From Sulfurivirga caldicuralii (GTDB lineage: Bacteria; Pseudomonadota; Gammaproteobacteria; Thiomicrospirales; Thiomicrospiraceae), in the NCBI RefSeq assembly GCF_900141795.1, contig NZ_FSRE01000001.1:372001-436000 (forward strand): 64,000 nt of DNA. Direction: 5' to 3'. The position numbers and the translations under genes were made by a program. Positions 43,859-54,573 of the stretch are shown piece after piece. The notes beneath the pieces are model-generated. The model was not told the DNA's origin. It did no database searches and saw nothing but the letters and a program-made list of their open reading frames with translations. Position 1 is the first letter of the stretch; each line of letters opens with the position of its first letter.

Positions 43859-44969
43859 GCGGCGTTTCCCGGTAGATCCGTGGCTTGTGGGCGCGCTGGT
43901 GGTGCTGGCGGCTCTGGGCTTGACCATGGTGCTGTCGGCGTCCATGGCCATTGCCGAGCGGCGCTTCGATGATCCGTGGCATTATTTTGTGCGCCAGGCG
44001 CTGGCGATGGGGCTGGGAGTGGTGGTCATGGCACTGGTGCTGCGGGTTCCAACGGAATGGTGGATGCGCCACCGCGGCAAGCTGCTGATTGCAGCGCTGG
44101 TGCTGCTGGTACTGGTGCTGGGCATTGGTCGCGAGATCAATGGTGCAAAACGCTGGCTGCCGCTGGGCATCATGAACTTTCAGCCGGCGGAATTCGCCAA
44201 GCTGGCTACCGTCATTTTCATGGCCGGATATCTGGCCCGGCATCAGTCATCGGTGCGGGAAGACTTTGGCGCCATGATGCGTCTCGCCCTGCCATTCGGC
44301 GTAATGGCGCTGCTGCTGCTGGCCGAACCGGATTACGGCTCCACCTTTGTCATCATGGTCGTGATTGCGGCGCTGCTGGTGATCGCTGGTGCGCCGTGGC
44401 GCTACTTCATCATGCTGGTGCTGCCCATCGCCTCCATGCTGGCGGTGCTGGTGGTGATGTCGCCCTATCGCATGGCGCGAGTGACCACCTTTCTGGACCC
44501 GTGGGCGGATCCGTTTGGCAAGGGCTACCAGCTTGTGCAGGCGCTGATCGCACTGGGGAGTGGTGGCGTAGGCGGTGTCGGTCTGGGCGAGAGTGTGCAG
44601 AAGCTGCTTTATCTGCCTGATGCGCACACCGATTTTATCTTCTCCATCTATGGGGAGGAGTTCGGATTTATCGGCGTGCTGTTTCTGATCGCGCTGTACG
44701 GTTTTATCGGTTGGCGGTTGTTCCGGGTAGGGGCGCGTGCCATGGCTGTAGACCGGATCTTCCAGGCGCTGGTGGTGTATGGCGTGGCGGTGTGGTTCAT
44801 GCTGCAGGCGCTGATAAACATGGGCGTTAACCTGGGACTGTTCCCCACCAAGGGGCTGACCTTGCCGCTGTTCAGCTACGGGGGCTCCAGCGTGGTCATT
44901 TTTGCCATGGCGCTGGCGCTGGCGTTGCGGGTTGACTATGAAAACCGCATGGAGGCCACCCATGCTTGA
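43848..44969 (+). CDS. ftsW: Septal peptidoglycan polymerase FtsW
   Basis: A SEDS-family membrane protein of 373 residues with about ten helices, the glycosyltransferase partner of FtsI. Family motifs include LGIGREINGAKRWLPLG, NFQPAEFAKLATV, LLLAEPDYGSTFVIM, and the late FPTKGLTLPLFSYGGSS. Overlaps murG by 8 nt. Confidence 0.97.
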   Translation: MSSERRFPVDPWLVGALVVLAALGLTMVLSASMAIAERRFDDPWHYFVRQALAMGLGVVVMALVLRVPTEWWMRHRGKLLIAALVLLVLVLGIGREINGAKRWLPLGIMNFQPAEFAKLATVIFMAGYLARHQSSVREDFGAMMRLALPFGVMALLLLAEPDYGSTFVIMVVIAALLVIAGAPWRYFIMLVLPIASMLAVLVVMSPYRMARVTTFLDPWADPFGKGYQLVQALIALGSGGVGGVGLGESVQKLLYLPDAHTDFIFSIYGEEFGFIGVLFLIALYGFIGWRLFRVGARAMAVDRIFQALVVYGVAVWFMLQALINMGVNLGLFPTKGLTLPLFSYGGSSVVIFAMALALALRVDYENRMEATHA

Positions 44970-46026
44970 ACGCATGACCATCATGGCAGGCGGAACCGGC
45001 GGGCACGTCTTTCCTGGCCTCGCCATTGCCGAGGTGTTTCGTGAGCGAGGTGTTCAGGTAGCCTGGATCGGCACCGAAGGGGGCATGGAAGCCGAGTGGG
45101 TGCGGCGCGCGGGCATTCCCTTTGACGCCATCGCCATTCGCGGCCTGCGTGGCAAGGGGTTGGCCGGCTGGCTCAAGGCCCCGTGGAACGTGGCGCGTGC
45201 CACCATGCAGGCGCGCCGCATTCTGCAGCAGCAGGGGGCGCAGGCGGTACTGAGTATGGGGGGCTTTGTGTGCGGCCCCGGCGGGCTGGCGGCAAAAACA
45301 CTGGGGCTGCCGCTGTTCATCCATGAACAGAATGCCGTGCCTGGGCTGACGAATCGCCTGCTGGCACCCTTTGCACAGGCCGTGTTTGCCGCGTTCCCCC
45401 TGAAGCACCATTCACTGGGCCAGCGGGTGCAGGTGGTGGGTAATCCCGTGCGCCGCGAGATTGTGGCTGTGCCGCCGCTAACACCGCATGAACCCTGCCA
45501 TCTGCTGGTCGTGGGCGGCAGCCGCGGCGCGCTGGCACTCAATGAGACAGTGCCTGCAGCTTTGGCGCTGTTGCCTGAAGGCAGCCGTCCCGAAGTATGG
45601 CACCAGACAGGCATGGCCACCTATGATGCGGCCGTTGCTGCCTATGCGCGCCACGGGATTCGCGCACGCATCGAGCCTTTCATTGATAATATGGCTCAAG
45701 CCTATGCCTGGGCCGATCTGGTGGTAAGCCGCAGCGGCGCGCTGACGGTCAGCGAGCTGATGGCGGCGGGGCGTCCCGCCATTATGGTGCCGTTTCCCCA
45801 TGCGGTGGATGATCATCAGCGCGCCAATGCCGAAGTCATTGAAGCCATCGGCGCAGGCACCTGTATCGTGCAGCAGGCACTGACACCGGAGCGACTGGCT
45901 GCAGCGCTGCAGGACTGGTGTCAGTCTGACAGACTGATGAGTGCAGCTGAGGCGATGCGCGCCCATGCCCGCACCGATGCGGCGGAGAAAATCGTCGCCA
46001 CGATAATGGAATACCATGCAAGATAG
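44962..46026 (+). CDS. murG: Lipid II synthase MurG
   Basis: The 354-residue GT-B glycosyltransferase adds GlcNAc to lipid I on the inner face of the membrane. Seen: MAGGTGGHVFPGLAIAE, IRGLRGKGL, FIHEQNAVPGLTNR, VVGGSRGALALNE and SRSGALTVSELMAAGRPAI. I take ATG 44962, which has GGAGG 7 nt upstream, over an earlier in-frame start inside ftsW. Confidence 0.97.
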   Translation: MLERMTIMAGGTGGHVFPGLAIAEVFRERGVQVAWIGTEGGMEAEWVRRAGIPFDAIAIRGLRGKGLAGWLKAPWNVARATMQARRILQQQGAQAVLSMGGFVCGPGGLAAKTLGLPLFIHEQNAVPGLTNRLLAPFAQAVFAAFPLKHHSLGQRVQVVGNPVRREIVAVPPLTPHEPCHLLVVGGSRGALALNETVPAALALLPEGSRPEVWHQTGMATYDAAVAAYARHGIRARIEPFIDNMAQAYAWADLVVSRSGALTVSELMAAGRPAIMVPFPHAVDDHQRANAEVIEAIGAGTCIVQQALTPERLAAALQDWCQSDRLMSAAEAMRAHARTDAAEKIVATIMEYHAR

Positions 46027-47401
46027 AATCAGACACATCCACTTTGTCGGCATCGGCGGGGTCGGTATGGCCGGCATCGCCGAGGTATGCCTTAACCTGG
46101 GGTATACCGTCAGCGGTTCGGACATTCAGGAATCGGCCAATACGACTCGGCTGGCGGCGCTGGGTGCCCGTATCTTTATCGGCCACAGCGAGCAGGCGGT
46201 GCAGGGCGCCGACGTGGTGGTGGTGTCGTCTGCCGTGCCGGAACAGAACCCGGAAATCATCCATGCACGCGCGCAGCGCATTCCAGTCATTCCCCGCGCC
46301 ATGATGCTGGCGGAACTGATGCGCATGCGCTACGGCATCGCCATCGCCGGCACCCATGGCAAGACCACGACCACCAGTCTTACGGCAGCCATTCTCACCG
46401 AAGGCGGGCTGGATCCCACCTATGTCATTGGCGGGCGCCTCAATCAGACCGGCAGTCACGCGCGCTTGGGCGCCAGCGAGTATCTGGTGGCGGAAGCGGA
46501 TGAATCGGACGCCTCTTTTCTGCATCTGCTACCGCACATGGCGGTGATTACCAATATCGAACCGGATCACATGGGCACCTATGGCGGTGATTTTGAGCAG
46601 CTGAAGGAAACCTTCGTTCAGTTTGTGCAGCGTCTGCCCTTTTACGGTCAGCTCATCGTGTGCAATGAGGACGAAACCATTCGCCAGCTGCTGCCCCGAT
46701 TCGAGCGCCACACGCTGACCTATGGGCTGGATGATTCGGCGGATCTGTGGGCGGAGTCCATTGAGTTTGCCGGGCTGCGCAGCCACTTTGTGCTGCGCCG
46801 GGGCGATCTTGCGTTGCCGATTACCCTGAATATGCCCGGGGAGCACAATGTGCTCAATGCGCTGGCGGCTGCCGCGGTGGCACTGGAGCTGGGCGTGGCG
46901 CCCGACGCCATTGCCCGTGCGCTGGAGGCATTTCATGGTGTGGGCCGCCGCTTCAACGTCTATCCACAGCGGCGTGTGGGCTCACACTGCGTCACGCTGG
47001 TGGATGACTACGGTCATCATCCCACCGAAGTGGGCGCGACGCTGCAGGCAGCCGTTCAGGCATTCCCGGGGCAGCGCAGGGTGCTGGTGTTTCAGCTGCA
47101 CCGCTACAGTCGCACAGCCGAACAGTTCGACCGCTTTGTGAGTGAGTTGCAGCAGGCGGACTGTGTGATTCTGCCGCCGGTGTATGCGGCGGGCGAGGCA
47201 CCCGTGCCCGGTGCGGACCACCGCGCCATTGCTCAGGCCCTGCGTACGCAGGGGTATGCCAATGTATTTGTAAGCGAGTCGCTGGAAGAGGCGCGCGAAC
47301 TGGCTGAGAAAGTGGTGGAAGACGGCGATATTCTTTTGGTTCTCGGTGCAGGCAATGTAGGCCAGCTTGCACGACAGTGGCAACAGGAGGTGTGTGCATG
47401 A
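46016..47401 (+). CDS. murC: UDP-MurNAc-L-alanine ligase MurC
   Basis: The first Mur ligase (461 residues) joins L-alanine to UDP-MurNAc. It has HFVGIGGVGMAGIAEV, the ATP loop IAGTHGKTTTTSL, VAEADESDASFLHL, ITNIEPDHMGTY and LVDDYGHHPTEV. It overlaps murG by 11 nt and ddl as ATGA. Confidence 0.98.
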   Translation: MQDRIRHIHFVGIGGVGMAGIAEVCLNLGYTVSGSDIQESANTTRLAALGARIFIGHSEQAVQGADVVVVSSAVPEQNPEIIHARAQRIPVIPRAMMLAELMRMRYGIAIAGTHGKTTTTSLTAAILTEGGLDPTYVIGGRLNQTGSHARLGASEYLVAEADESDASFLHLLPHMAVITNIEPDHMGTYGGDFEQLKETFVQFVQRLPFYGQLIVCNEDETIRQLLPRFERHTLTYGLDDSADLWAESIEFAGLRSHFVLRRGDLALPITLNMPGEHNVLNALAAAAVALELGVAPDAIARALEAFHGVGRRFNVYPQRRVGSHCVTLVDDYGHHPTEVGATLQAAVQAFPGQRRVLVFQLHRYSRTAEQFDRFVSELQQADCVILPPVYAAGEAPVPGADHRAIAQALRTQGYANVFVSESLEEARELAEKVVEDGDILLVLGAGNVGQLARQWQQEVCA

Positions 47402-48306
47402 CGTTTGGACGGGTGGCAGTTCTGATGGGGGGCGTATCCGAGGAGCGTCCGATTTCCCTGCGCAGTGGCGAGGCGGTGACTGCGGCATTGCAGCGCCAGG
47501 GCATTGATGCGACCGCCTGCGATGTGCGCACGCTGGACGATCTTATTAAGGTGGCCGACAGCTATGACCTTGCCTTTATCGCCCTGCACGGACGTTGGGG
47601 GGAAGACGGTACGGTTCAGGGTATTCTCGATACGCTCGGCATGCCCTATACCGGCAGCGGCCTGGCCGCCTCGGCGCTGGCGATGGACAAGTTGCGCAGC
47701 AAGCTGGCCTGGCGCGGCGCCGGCTTGCCGACTCCGGCGTTTGATGTAATCACACCGCAGGCGCCGCTGGATCTGACTCAGTACATGCTGGGTTTTCCGG
47801 TAATGGTCAAGCCCGCGCGTGAGGGCTCCAGTATCGGCATCAGCCGGGCGGATACGCCGGAAATGCTGCATGAGGCGGTGGAGATCGCGCTGAAGTATGA
47901 CGATGAGGTGCTGCTGGAACAGTGGATCGATGGCACGGAATACACCGCGGGGATTGTGGGTGAACGGGTGTTGCCGCTGATTCGGCTGGAGACGCCACGG
48001 CAATTCTATGATTACACCGCCAAGTATGAAGCGGGTGACACGCAGTATCACTGTCCCTGCGGCCTGAATGCCGTGCAGGAAGCGGAAATTGCAGAACTGT
48101 GTTTGGAAGCGTTTCATACGCTGGGCGCCCAGGACTGGGGCCGCGTGGACGTGATGGTGGATGGAGAAGGCAAGCCCTGGCTGATCGAGCTCAATACGGT
48201 GCCCGGCATGACCGATCACTCGCTGGTGCCCATGGCCGCGAAGGCGGCCGGCATGGATTTCGATACGCTGGTGCGCACCATTCTTGAGGTGAGCCTGACC
48301 CGGTGA
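47398..48306 (+). CDS. ddlB: D-alanine-D-alanine ligase
   Basis: The 302-residue ATP-grasp enzyme makes the dipeptide used by MurF. Motifs are VLMGGVSEERPISLRSGEAV, ALHGRWGEDGTVQG, VKPAREGSSIGI and IELNTVPGMTDHSLVP. ATG 47398 has AGGAGG 8 nt upstream and forms ATGA with the murC stop. One copy in the cluster, as in E. coli ddlB. Confidence 0.97.
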   Translation: MTFGRVAVLMGGVSEERPISLRSGEAVTAALQRQGIDATACDVRTLDDLIKVADSYDLAFIALHGRWGEDGTVQGILDTLGMPYTGSGLAASALAMDKLRSKLAWRGAGLPTPAFDVITPQAPLDLTQYMLGFPVMVKPAREGSSIGISRADTPEMLHEAVEIALKYDDEVLLEQWIDGTEYTAGIVGERVLPLIRLETPRQFYDYTAKYEAGDTQYHCPCGLNAVQEAEIAELCLEAFHTLGAQDWGRVDVMVDGEGKPWLIELNTVPGMTDHSLVPMAAKAAGMDFDTLVRTILEVSLTR

Positions 48307-49001
48307 AGCGGCTCACCCTGATCTGGACCCTGCTGGCGCTGCTGCTGTTCGCGGGGATCTACACCTATCTGGGTACGCAGCAGATCGAGCGGATTCGCAT
48401 CGAGGTGCAGGGGGAACACCTGTCAGCCGAGGCGCTGCGCCCGCGCGTGGAAGCATGGCATGGGGCGCGTTTCTGGTCGCTGGACCTGCAACAGGTGCGC
48501 GAGGCCGTGATCGCTGATCCTTGGGTAGCCAAGGCGCAGGCATGGCGGGTGTGGCCGCACACCCTGGTGGTGCGTGCCACGGCCGAGGTGCCGGTGGCGC
48601 GCTGGGACAATGCCGCACTGGTGGATCGTCGTGGCCACGTTTTTTACCCCCCGGAGGGGACACAGGCTTTTGCCAATCTGCTGCGGCTGGACGGCCCGGA
48701 TCCCAAGGCGGCGCCTGCACTTCTGGAACTGGCGGTGCGTCTTTCACGGCTGGCGCCGGAATGGGGATTGACACGGCTGGAGGCCGTCCCCGGCGGTTCG
48801 GTGCTGACGTACTGGTCAAAACAGCATCCGATTTGGCTGGAGCAGGCGCAGGCCGGTGTGCAACTACGGCGTCTGCAGCAGACATGGGACGCGGTGAAAC
48901 CGGCGCTGCGCCAAGCCACGGATCATATTGATTTGCGCTATAGTAATGGCTTTGTAATCAAACTGCGGAACGAGCACGATGGCATTGAGAAAACAGAGTG
49001 A
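48303..49001 (+). CDS. ftsQ: Cell division protein FtsQ
   Basis: The 232-residue bitopic protein (helix about residues 5-22) has a POTRA domain (IERIRIEVQGEHLSAEALRP) and a beta domain with PWVAKAQAWRVWPHTLVVRA, the FtsQ signature. It bridges FtsL/FtsB to the divisome. The start is GTG at 48303, overlapping the ddlB stop; the end overlaps ftsA by 23 nt. Confidence 0.93.
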   Translation: MKRLTLIWTLLALLLFAGIYTYLGTQQIERIRIEVQGEHLSAEALRPRVEAWHGARFWSLDLQQVREAVIADPWVAKAQAWRVWPHTLVVRATAEVPVARWDNAALVDRRGHVFYPPEGTQAFANLLRLDGPDPKAAPALLELAVRLSRLAPEWGLTRLEAVPGGSVLTYWSKQHPIWLEQAQAGVQLRRLQQTWDAVKPALRQATDHIDLRYSNGFVIKLRNEHDGIEKTE

Positions 49002-50217
49002 TGACGTCCTTGTCGGACTGGACATCGGCACTTCAAAAGTGGCGGCGGTCATCGCGCGCACCAAGGCGGATGGTTCACTCGAGGTGACCGGCGTCGGCGT
49101 CACGCCATCCCGCGGTTTGAAGAAAGGTGTCGTCGTGGACATCGATGCCACCACCCACGATATTCAGCATGCGGTGGAAGAGGCCGAAAAGATGGCCGGG
49201 ATCAGCGTTGACTCGGTGTTTGTGGGCATCGCTGGTGACCATATCAGGAGCACCAACTCCCACGGCATGGTGGCGGTGCGCGGCAACGAGGTCACCGAGG
49301 AGGATATCCAGCGTGTAGTGGAAGCGGCCAGCACCCGGCCGATTGCCAACACCGAGAAAGTGCTGCACGTGTTGCCGCAGAGCTTTACCATCGACGGACA
49401 GAGCGGCATTCGCCAGCCAGTGGGCATGTCGGGCGTGCGTCTGGAAGCGTGGGTGCATCTGATCACCGGCAGCGTCAGTGGCATTCAGAATCTGGTCAAG
49501 TGCGTGCAGCGCTGCGATCTGGATGTGGAAGACATTGTGCTGGAGCAGCTGGCTTCCAGCGAAGCGGTGCTGTCCGAAGACGAGCGCGAACTGGGCGTGT
49601 GCGTGGTGGACATTGGCGGTGGCACCACCGATATTGCCGTGTTTCATCAGGGCGCCATCCGCCATACGGCGGTGATTCCCGTCGCCGGCGATCAGGTCAC
49701 CAGCGATATCGCCATCGCCTTCCGCACGCCAACGCCGGAAGCGGAGCGCATCAAGTGTCGCTTCGGTGCCTGTCTGCCCACACTGGTGTCTGCCAGCGAG
49801 GAGATCGAAGTGCCCAGCGTGGGTGATCGCCCGGCGCGCTGTCTGAGCCGTCGCACCCTGGCCGAAGTAATCGAGCCTCGGTATGAAGAACTGTTTCAGC
49901 TGATTCAGGACGAACTGCGCAACAGCGGCTTCCTGGATCTGACCGCAGCCGGGGTGGTGCTGACCGGTGGCGGCAGCCGCATTGAAGGTGCGGTGGAGTT
50001 GGCCGAAGAGGTCTTCCACATGCCGGTGCGGTTGGGTGTGCCCCACAACCTGGGCTCGCTCAGCGATCAGCTGGCGGCGCCCCAGTATGCCACCACCGTA
50101 GGACTGCTGGAATATGGCCGCAAGCACCGTCCGCGCAATGGTTCCACACGCCTTGACATCCACAAGGCCGGCAACCTGCTGGCCCGCCTGAAAAATTGGT
50201 TCAAGAGCAGTTTCTGA
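48979..50217 (+). CDS. ftsA: Cell division actin-like protein FtsA
   Basis: An actin-fold ATPase of 412 residues that tethers FtsZ to the membrane. Present are LVGLDIGTSKVAAVIA, the 1C domain, VVDIGGGTTDIAVF, VVLTGGGSRIEGAVELAEEV and a C-terminal amphipathic membrane-targeting helix (LLARLKNWFKSSF). In most relatives ftsZ follows; here lpxC begins 64 bp downstream. Confidence 0.97.
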   Translation: MALRKQSDDVLVGLDIGTSKVAAVIARTKADGSLEVTGVGVTPSRGLKKGVVVDIDATTHDIQHAVEEAEKMAGISVDSVFVGIAGDHIRSTNSHGMVAVRGNEVTEEDIQRVVEAASTRPIANTEKVLHVLPQSFTIDGQSGIRQPVGMSGVRLEAWVHLITGSVSGIQNLVKCVQRCDLDVEDIVLEQLASSEAVLSEDERELGVCVVDIGGGTTDIAVFHQGAIRHTAVIPVAGDQVTSDIAIAFRTPTPEAERIKCRFGACLPTLVSASEEIEVPSVGDRPARCLSRRTLAEVIEPRYEELFQLIQDELRNSGFLDLTAAGVVLTGGGSRIEGAVELAEEVFHMPVRLGVPHNLGSLSDQLAAPQYATTVGLLEYGRKHRPRNGSTRLDIHKAGNLLARLKNWFKSSF

Positions 50218-50242
50218 CCGCAGACTGCAAATACCGGTGCTA

Positions 50243-50265
50243 CAATACGTCTTTAGCCTGTATTG
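50243..50265 (+). promoter_or_regulatory. Inverted repeat in the lpxC leader
   Basis: CAATAC (50243-50248) and GTATTG (50260-50265) form a 6-bp dyad; the first arm overlaps a possible -10 box TACAAT (50241-50246). It may be part of the lpxC promoter or an mRNA hairpin upstream of the GTG start. No convincing -35 was found. Confidence 0.35.
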
Positions 50266-50281
50266 AGAATCCGATTTTCCT

Positions 50282-51187
50282 GTGAATCAGCGCACCATTG
50301 CCAACCCCATCACTGCGCGGGGCGTCGGCCTGCATACCGGCCACGAAGCGCACATGACGCTGCGCCCTGCACCTGCCGACACGGGCATCGTCTTCCGCCG
50401 TACCGACCTCGATCCTGTCGTGGAAATGCCTGTTTCGCCTGAACTGGTGGGTGAAACCACCCTGTGCACCACCATCGTGCGCGACGGTGCCAAGATCGCC
50501 ACCATCGAGCATTTGATGTCGGCGCTGGCGGGTCTGGGCATCGATAACCTCTATATCGATATCGATGCGGATGAAGTGCCCATTATGGATGGCAGTGCAT
50601 CTCACTTCATTTTCCTGCTGCAGTCGGCTGGACTGAAAACCCTTGATGCCCCCAAGAAGTTCGTACGGATCAAGCGCTCGGTGCGCGTGGAAAACGACAA
50701 GGGCGGCTGGGCCGAATTCCACCCCTACGACGGTTTTCGTCTGACCTTTTCCATTGATTTCGACCATCCAGCGTTCAAGCAGACCGCCGAACGCATGACG
50801 TTGGAGTTTTCCTCTACCGCCTACTTCAAGGAAGTCAGCCGGGCGCGCACCTTTGGTTTCGTCAAGGATATCGAGACCCTGCGGCAGCACAATCTGGCGC
50901 TGGGAGCGAGTCTGGATAACGCCATTGGGCTGGATGAGAACGGCGTGATGAACGAGGGCGGCCTGCGCAATCGCGACGAGTTTGTGCGTCACAAGATTCT
51001 CGATGCGGTGGGTGACCTCTACATGCTTGGCCATCCCGTGCTGGGCGAGTTCCGCGCGCACAAGTCCGGCCATGCGCTCAACAATCAGCTGTTGCGAGCA
51101 TTGATGGCGCAGCCGGATGCCTACGAAGTGATTACCGCCACGGATTCGACCCCCATCTCATACGGCAGCAGCAAGATTGTCGTCTGA
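50282..51187 (+). CDS. lpxC: UDP-3-O-acyl-N-acetylglucosamine deacetylase LpxC
   Basis: The 301-residue zinc enzyme commits precursors to lipid A. Zinc and catalytic motifs are [43 protein letters not shown] and [15 protein letters not shown]. The start is GTG at 50282 with NQRTIANPI, equivalent to the usual KQRTLKN start. It closes the division cluster; without ftsZ it lies directly after ftsA. Confidence 0.98.
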   Translation: MNQRTIANPITARGVGLHTGHEAHMTLRPAPADTGIVFRRTDLDPVVEMPVSPELVGETTLCTTIVRDGAKIATIEHLMSALAGLGIDNLYIDIDADEVPIMDGSASHFIFLLQSAGLKTLDAPKKFVRIKRSVRVENDKGGWAEFHPYDGFRLTFSIDFDHPAFKQTAERMTLEFSSTAYFKEVSRARTFGFVKDIETLRQHNLALGASLDNAIGLDENGVMNEGGLRNRDEFVRHKILDAVGDLYMLGHPVLGEFRAHKSGHALNNQLLRALMAQPDAYEVITATDSTPISYGSSKIVV

Positions 51188-51232
51188 ATCGGCGCCTTAA
51201 GCCGTTTCCCGCAGGAAAGCCCGGCTTGAAAA

Positions 51233-51250
51233 GGGGGTCCCCGACTTTTT
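51233..51250 (-). repeat. Dispersed 18-bp repeat, copy 6 (lpxC-dciA gap)
   Basis: This minus-strand copy of AAAAAGTCGGGGACCCCC lies between convergent lpxC and dciA. It is followed by a GCGG...CCGC short inverted repeat, as at copies 2 and 3. Confidence 0.85.
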
Positions 51251-51299
51251 GCGGGGCGCATTTTTTGGCCGCTGCAAACGCCACTGCACGCACGGCTTT

Positions 51300-51743
51300 T
51301 TAGCCCTGTTCCTTCCTTTCCCGTGCCTTGCGGGCACTGTCGGCCAGTCGCTGCAGTCGTTTTGCCAGTGCTTCGTCTTCAATCAGGCGGCTCAGGGTTT
51401 CCATCTCTTCGATAGCGCTGGCGGGCGGCAGGCTTGCCGTGCGTTTTTCCACGGGCTGGGGGCGGGGCAGGGGACTGATCTTTACCTTGCACTGTGTCAG
51501 TTTCAGATGGGGAAAGGTGCGAGCAAAGGTGTCGAGCAGCTGTGGTGCCGCGTAGCGCAGCCGTGTCGCCCATACCGCCTGTTCCACCTGCACGATGAGC
51601 GTTTCTCCATCGAGGGAGACGCCGATGACCTGCTCGGCCAGCTCATCTGGCAGGGCCGAGCGGGCGGTTTCCAGCAGGGCGCCATACAGGGCGGCCTGAT
51701 CCAGCAGGCGCTGCAGGCCGGGCTGTTCCAGCAGGGGCTTCAT
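51300..51743 (-). CDS. dciA: DciA-type replicative helicase loader (DUF721)
   Basis: This 147-residue protein matches DciA/DUF721: an N-terminal helical region, then the KH-like part VIGVSLDGETLIVQVEQAVWATRLRYAAPQLL, in which VxxAxWAxxLRxxxxxLL is the family mark. DciA loads DnaB helicase in bacteria without DnaC. A charged C-terminal tail (SARKARERKEQG) is disordered. It lies divergent from secA, the common position of DUF721 genes. Confidence 0.82.
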   Translation of the reverse strand: MKPLLEQPGLQRLLDQAALYGALLETARSALPDELAEQVIGVSLDGETLIVQVEQAVWATRLRYAAPQLLDTFARTFPHLKLTQCKVKISPLPRPQPVEKRTASLPPASAIEEMETLSRLIEDEALAKRLQRLADSARKARERKEQG

Positions 51744-51774
51744 GCCAAGGTCTCCACGGGTGATGTGGTATTAT

Positions 51775-51803
51775 TTGCAGGTTTTTTCATTCCCGGAATT
51801 ATA
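51775..51803 (+). promoter_or_regulatory. Candidate secA promoter
   Basis: TTGCAG (51775-51780) and ATTATA (51798-51803), 17 bp apart, lie 22 bp before the secA start. Both boxes deviate from consensus. Confidence 0.4.
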
Positions 51804-51825
51804 GCGGCAAGGATAGGGCCACCCC

Positions 51826-54564
51826 ATGATTAAGAAACTGTTCCGCAAAGTCATCGGCACCCGCAACGACCGTCTGCTCAAGCGCTACGGCAAGGTGGTC
51901 GAGCAGATCAACGCCCTTGAGCCCAGGATGGAAGCACTCAGCGACGCTGAGCTGCAGGCAAAGACGCCGGAATTCCGTGAGCGTCTGCAAAAGGGTGAAA
52001 CACTGGATGAGCTGTTGCCGGAAGCCTTTGCTGTCGCCCGCGAGGCGAGCAAGCGCGTGCTTGGCATGCGTCATTACGATGTCCAGCTGATCGGCGGGAT
52101 GGCATTGCACGAAGGGAAGATTGCGGAAATGCGCACCGGTGAGGGCAAGACCCTTGTCGCCACGCTGGCGGCCTACCTCAACGCGCTTTCCGGCGAAGGG
52201 GTGCATGTGGTCACCGTCAACGACTATCTGGCGCGCCGCGATGCGGAATGGATGGGGCGCCTTTACGGTTGGCTCGGTCTGGAAACGGGTGTGATCGCCA
52301 GCGGGCAGAGCTTCGAGGAGAAACGTCAGGCTTACGCGGCCGACATCACCTACGGCACCAACAATGAATTCGGTTTCGACTACCTACGCGACAACATGGT
52401 GTTCTCGCCCGATGAGCGGGTCATGCGCGGACTCAACTACGCCATTGTGGATGAGGTGGATTCCATCCTCATTGACGAGGCGCGCACGCCGCTGATCATC
52501 TCCGGCCCCGCCGAGGATCGCGCCGAAGTGTATCTGAAGATCAACGAAATCGTCCCCCATCTGGAGCGGGGTGAAGAGGACGAGGAAAGCAAGACCTCGA
52601 CCGGCGACTTCACCGTGGACGAAAAGGCCAAGAATGTTTACCTCACCGACCAGGGCCACGAAAAGGTGGAGAAGCTGCTGGTGGAAGCCGGGCTGCTGCG
52701 CGAGGGCGAGAGCCTCTATGACGCGAAGAACATTGCGCTGATGCACCATGTGAATGCTGCCCTGCGGGCGCATGTGCTGTTTGAGCGCAACAAGGATTAC
52801 ATCGTCGAGAACAACGAAATCGTCATTATCGACGAATTCACCGGGCGCAAGATGCAGGGGCGGCGCTGGTCCGAGGGGCTGCATCAGGCGGTGGAAGCCA
52901 AGGAAGGCGTACCCATTCAGGCCGAAAGCCAGACGCTGGCCTCCATTACTTTCCAGAACTTCTTCCGCCTGTACAAGAAGCTGTCCGGCATGACCGGCAC
53001 CGCCGACACCGAGGCGGGCGAATTCCTGCAGACCTACGGATTGGAAGTGGTGCAGATTCCGCCCAACAAGCCGACCATCCGCAAGGATCATCCCGATCTT
53101 GTCTTCCTGGATATGCCCAGCAAGCTGGAAGCGGTGGTGCAGGAAGTCAAGGAGAGCCATGAAAAGGGCCAGCCGGTACTGGTGGGCACCGCCTCCATCG
53201 AAATGTCCGAAGTGGTCTCGACCCTGCTGAAGAAGGCGGGAATTGCGCACCATGTGCTCAATGCGAAGCACCACGAACAGGAAGCGAAGATCATCGCCAA
53301 TGCCGGCCGGCCCGGCGCCGTGACCGTGGCCACCAACATGGCGGGTCGCGGTACCGACATCATGCTCGGCGGTAACCTGGAGCAGGAGCTGGCCGAGCTG
53401 GGTGAAGATGCCACGCCGGAGCAGATCGAACAGGTCAAGGCGGACTGGCAGAAACGCAACGAGCAAGCCAAGGCCGCCGGCGGCCTCAAGGTGATCGGTA
53501 CCGAACGCCACGAATCCCGCCGCATCGACAACCAGCTGCGCGGCCGTTCCGGCCGTCAGGGCGATCCGGGCGAGAGCCGCTTCTATCTGTCGCTGGATGA
53601 CGATCTGCTGCGCATGTTCATGTCCGACCGCATCAAGGCGATGATGGAAAAGATGGGCATGCGCCCAGGCGAACCCATCGAGCACCGCATGGTCACCAAC
53701 GCCATCGAAAAGGCGCAGAAAAAGGTGGAGGCGCGCAACCAGGATATCCGCGCGCAGCTACTCAAGTTCGACGATGTGGCCAACGACCAGCGCAAGGTGG
53801 TTTATGCGCAGCGTAATGAACTGCTGGAAGCGGATGACATTTCCGACATCATTCGCGACATGCGCGCTGAAGTGGTGAACGAAACCATCGATGAGTTCAT
53901 TCCGCCCGGCAGTCTGGACGAGCAGTGGGATCTGGACGGTCTGGAAACGGCGCTCAAAGAACGTTTTGCCGTCGAGCTGCCGGTACGCCAGTGGGTGGAG
54001 GAAGACAAGTCGTTGCACGAAAAGGCGCTGCGCGACAAGATCGTTCAAGCAGTGGAAGCCGCCTATCAGGACAAGGTTGCGCAGGTGGGCGAAGAGACCA
54101 TGCGCGCCTTCGAAAAGGCGGTGCTGCTGCAGACCATGGACAGCCTGTGGCGCGAGCATCTGGCGGCCATGGACTACCTGCGCCAAGGCATCCACCTGCG
54201 CGGTTATGCGCAGAAGGATCCCTTCCAGGAGTACAAGCGTGAAGCCTTTGAAATGTTCAAGGGCTATCTGGAAAACGTCAAGCGCGACACCATTGATGTG
54301 CTCTCCAAGGTGACCGTGGCCACAGATGATGACGTGGCCGCCATGGAGGCGAAGCAGCAGGCGCAGCTGATGGATCTGGAGGTCAGCCACGATGAATTCT
54401 CGCTGATGGAACAGACGCCTGGGGAGTTGCCGCAGCCCGCGTTGAACGAGGTGGCTTCCGCGCAGACGCCCTATCGCCGCGAAACCCCCAAGGTGGGCCG
54501 CAACGATCCGTGTCCCTGCGGTTCCGGCAAGAAATACAAGCAGTGCTGTGGCAAGCTGCAGTAA
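51826..54564 (+). CDS. secA: Protein translocase ATPase SecA
   Basis: The 912-residue motor drives preproteins through SecYEG. It contains Walker [33 protein letters not shown], the preprotein cross-linking region, [29 protein letters not shown] and the helical scaffold. The C-terminal zinc finger [15 protein letters not shown], which binds SecB, is intact. Length is typical of proteobacteria. argJ starts 9 bp downstream. Confidence 0.98.
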   Translation: MIKKLFRKVIGTRNDRLLKRYGKVVEQINALEPRMEALSDAELQAKTPEFRERLQKGETLDELLPEAFAVAREASKRVLGMRHYDVQLIGGMALHEGKIAEMRTGEGKTLVATLAAYLNALSGEGVHVVTVNDYLARRDAEWMGRLYGWLGLETGVIASGQSFEEKRQAYAADITYGTNNEFGFDYLRDNMVFSPDERVMRGLNYAIVDEVDSILIDEARTPLIISGPAEDRAEVYLKINEIVPHLERGEEDEESKTSTGDFTVDEKAKNVYLTDQGHEKVEKLLVEAGLLREGESLYDAKNIALMHHVNAALRAHVLFERNKDYIVENNEIVIIDEFTGRKMQGRRWSEGLHQAVEAKEGVPIQAESQTLASITFQNFFRLYKKLSGMTGTADTEAGEFLQTYGLEVVQIPPNKPTIRKDHPDLVFLDMPSKLEAVVQEVKESHEKGQPVLVGTASIEMSEVVSTLLKKAGIAHHVLNAKHHEQEAKIIANAGRPGAVTVATNMAGRGTDIMLGGNLEQELAELGEDATPEQIEQVKADWQKRNEQAKAAGGLKVIGTERHESRRIDNQLRGRSGRQGDPGESRFYLSLDDDLLRMFMSDRIKAMMEKMGMRPGEPIEHRMVTNAIEKAQKKVEARNQDIRAQLLKFDDVANDQRKVVYAQRNELLEADDISDIIRDMRAEVVNETIDEFIPPGSLDEQWDLDGLETALKERFAVELPVRQWVEEDKSLHEKALRDKIVQAVEAAYQDKVAQVGEETMRAFEKAVLLQTMDSLWREHLAAMDYLRQGIHLRGYAQKDPFQEYKREAFEMFKGYLENVKRDTIDVLSKVTVATDDDVAAMEAKQQAQLMDLEVSHDEFSLMEQTPGELPQPALNEVASAQTPYRRETPKVGRNDPCPCGSGKKYKQCCGKLQ

Positions 54565-54573
54565 GGAGTAACC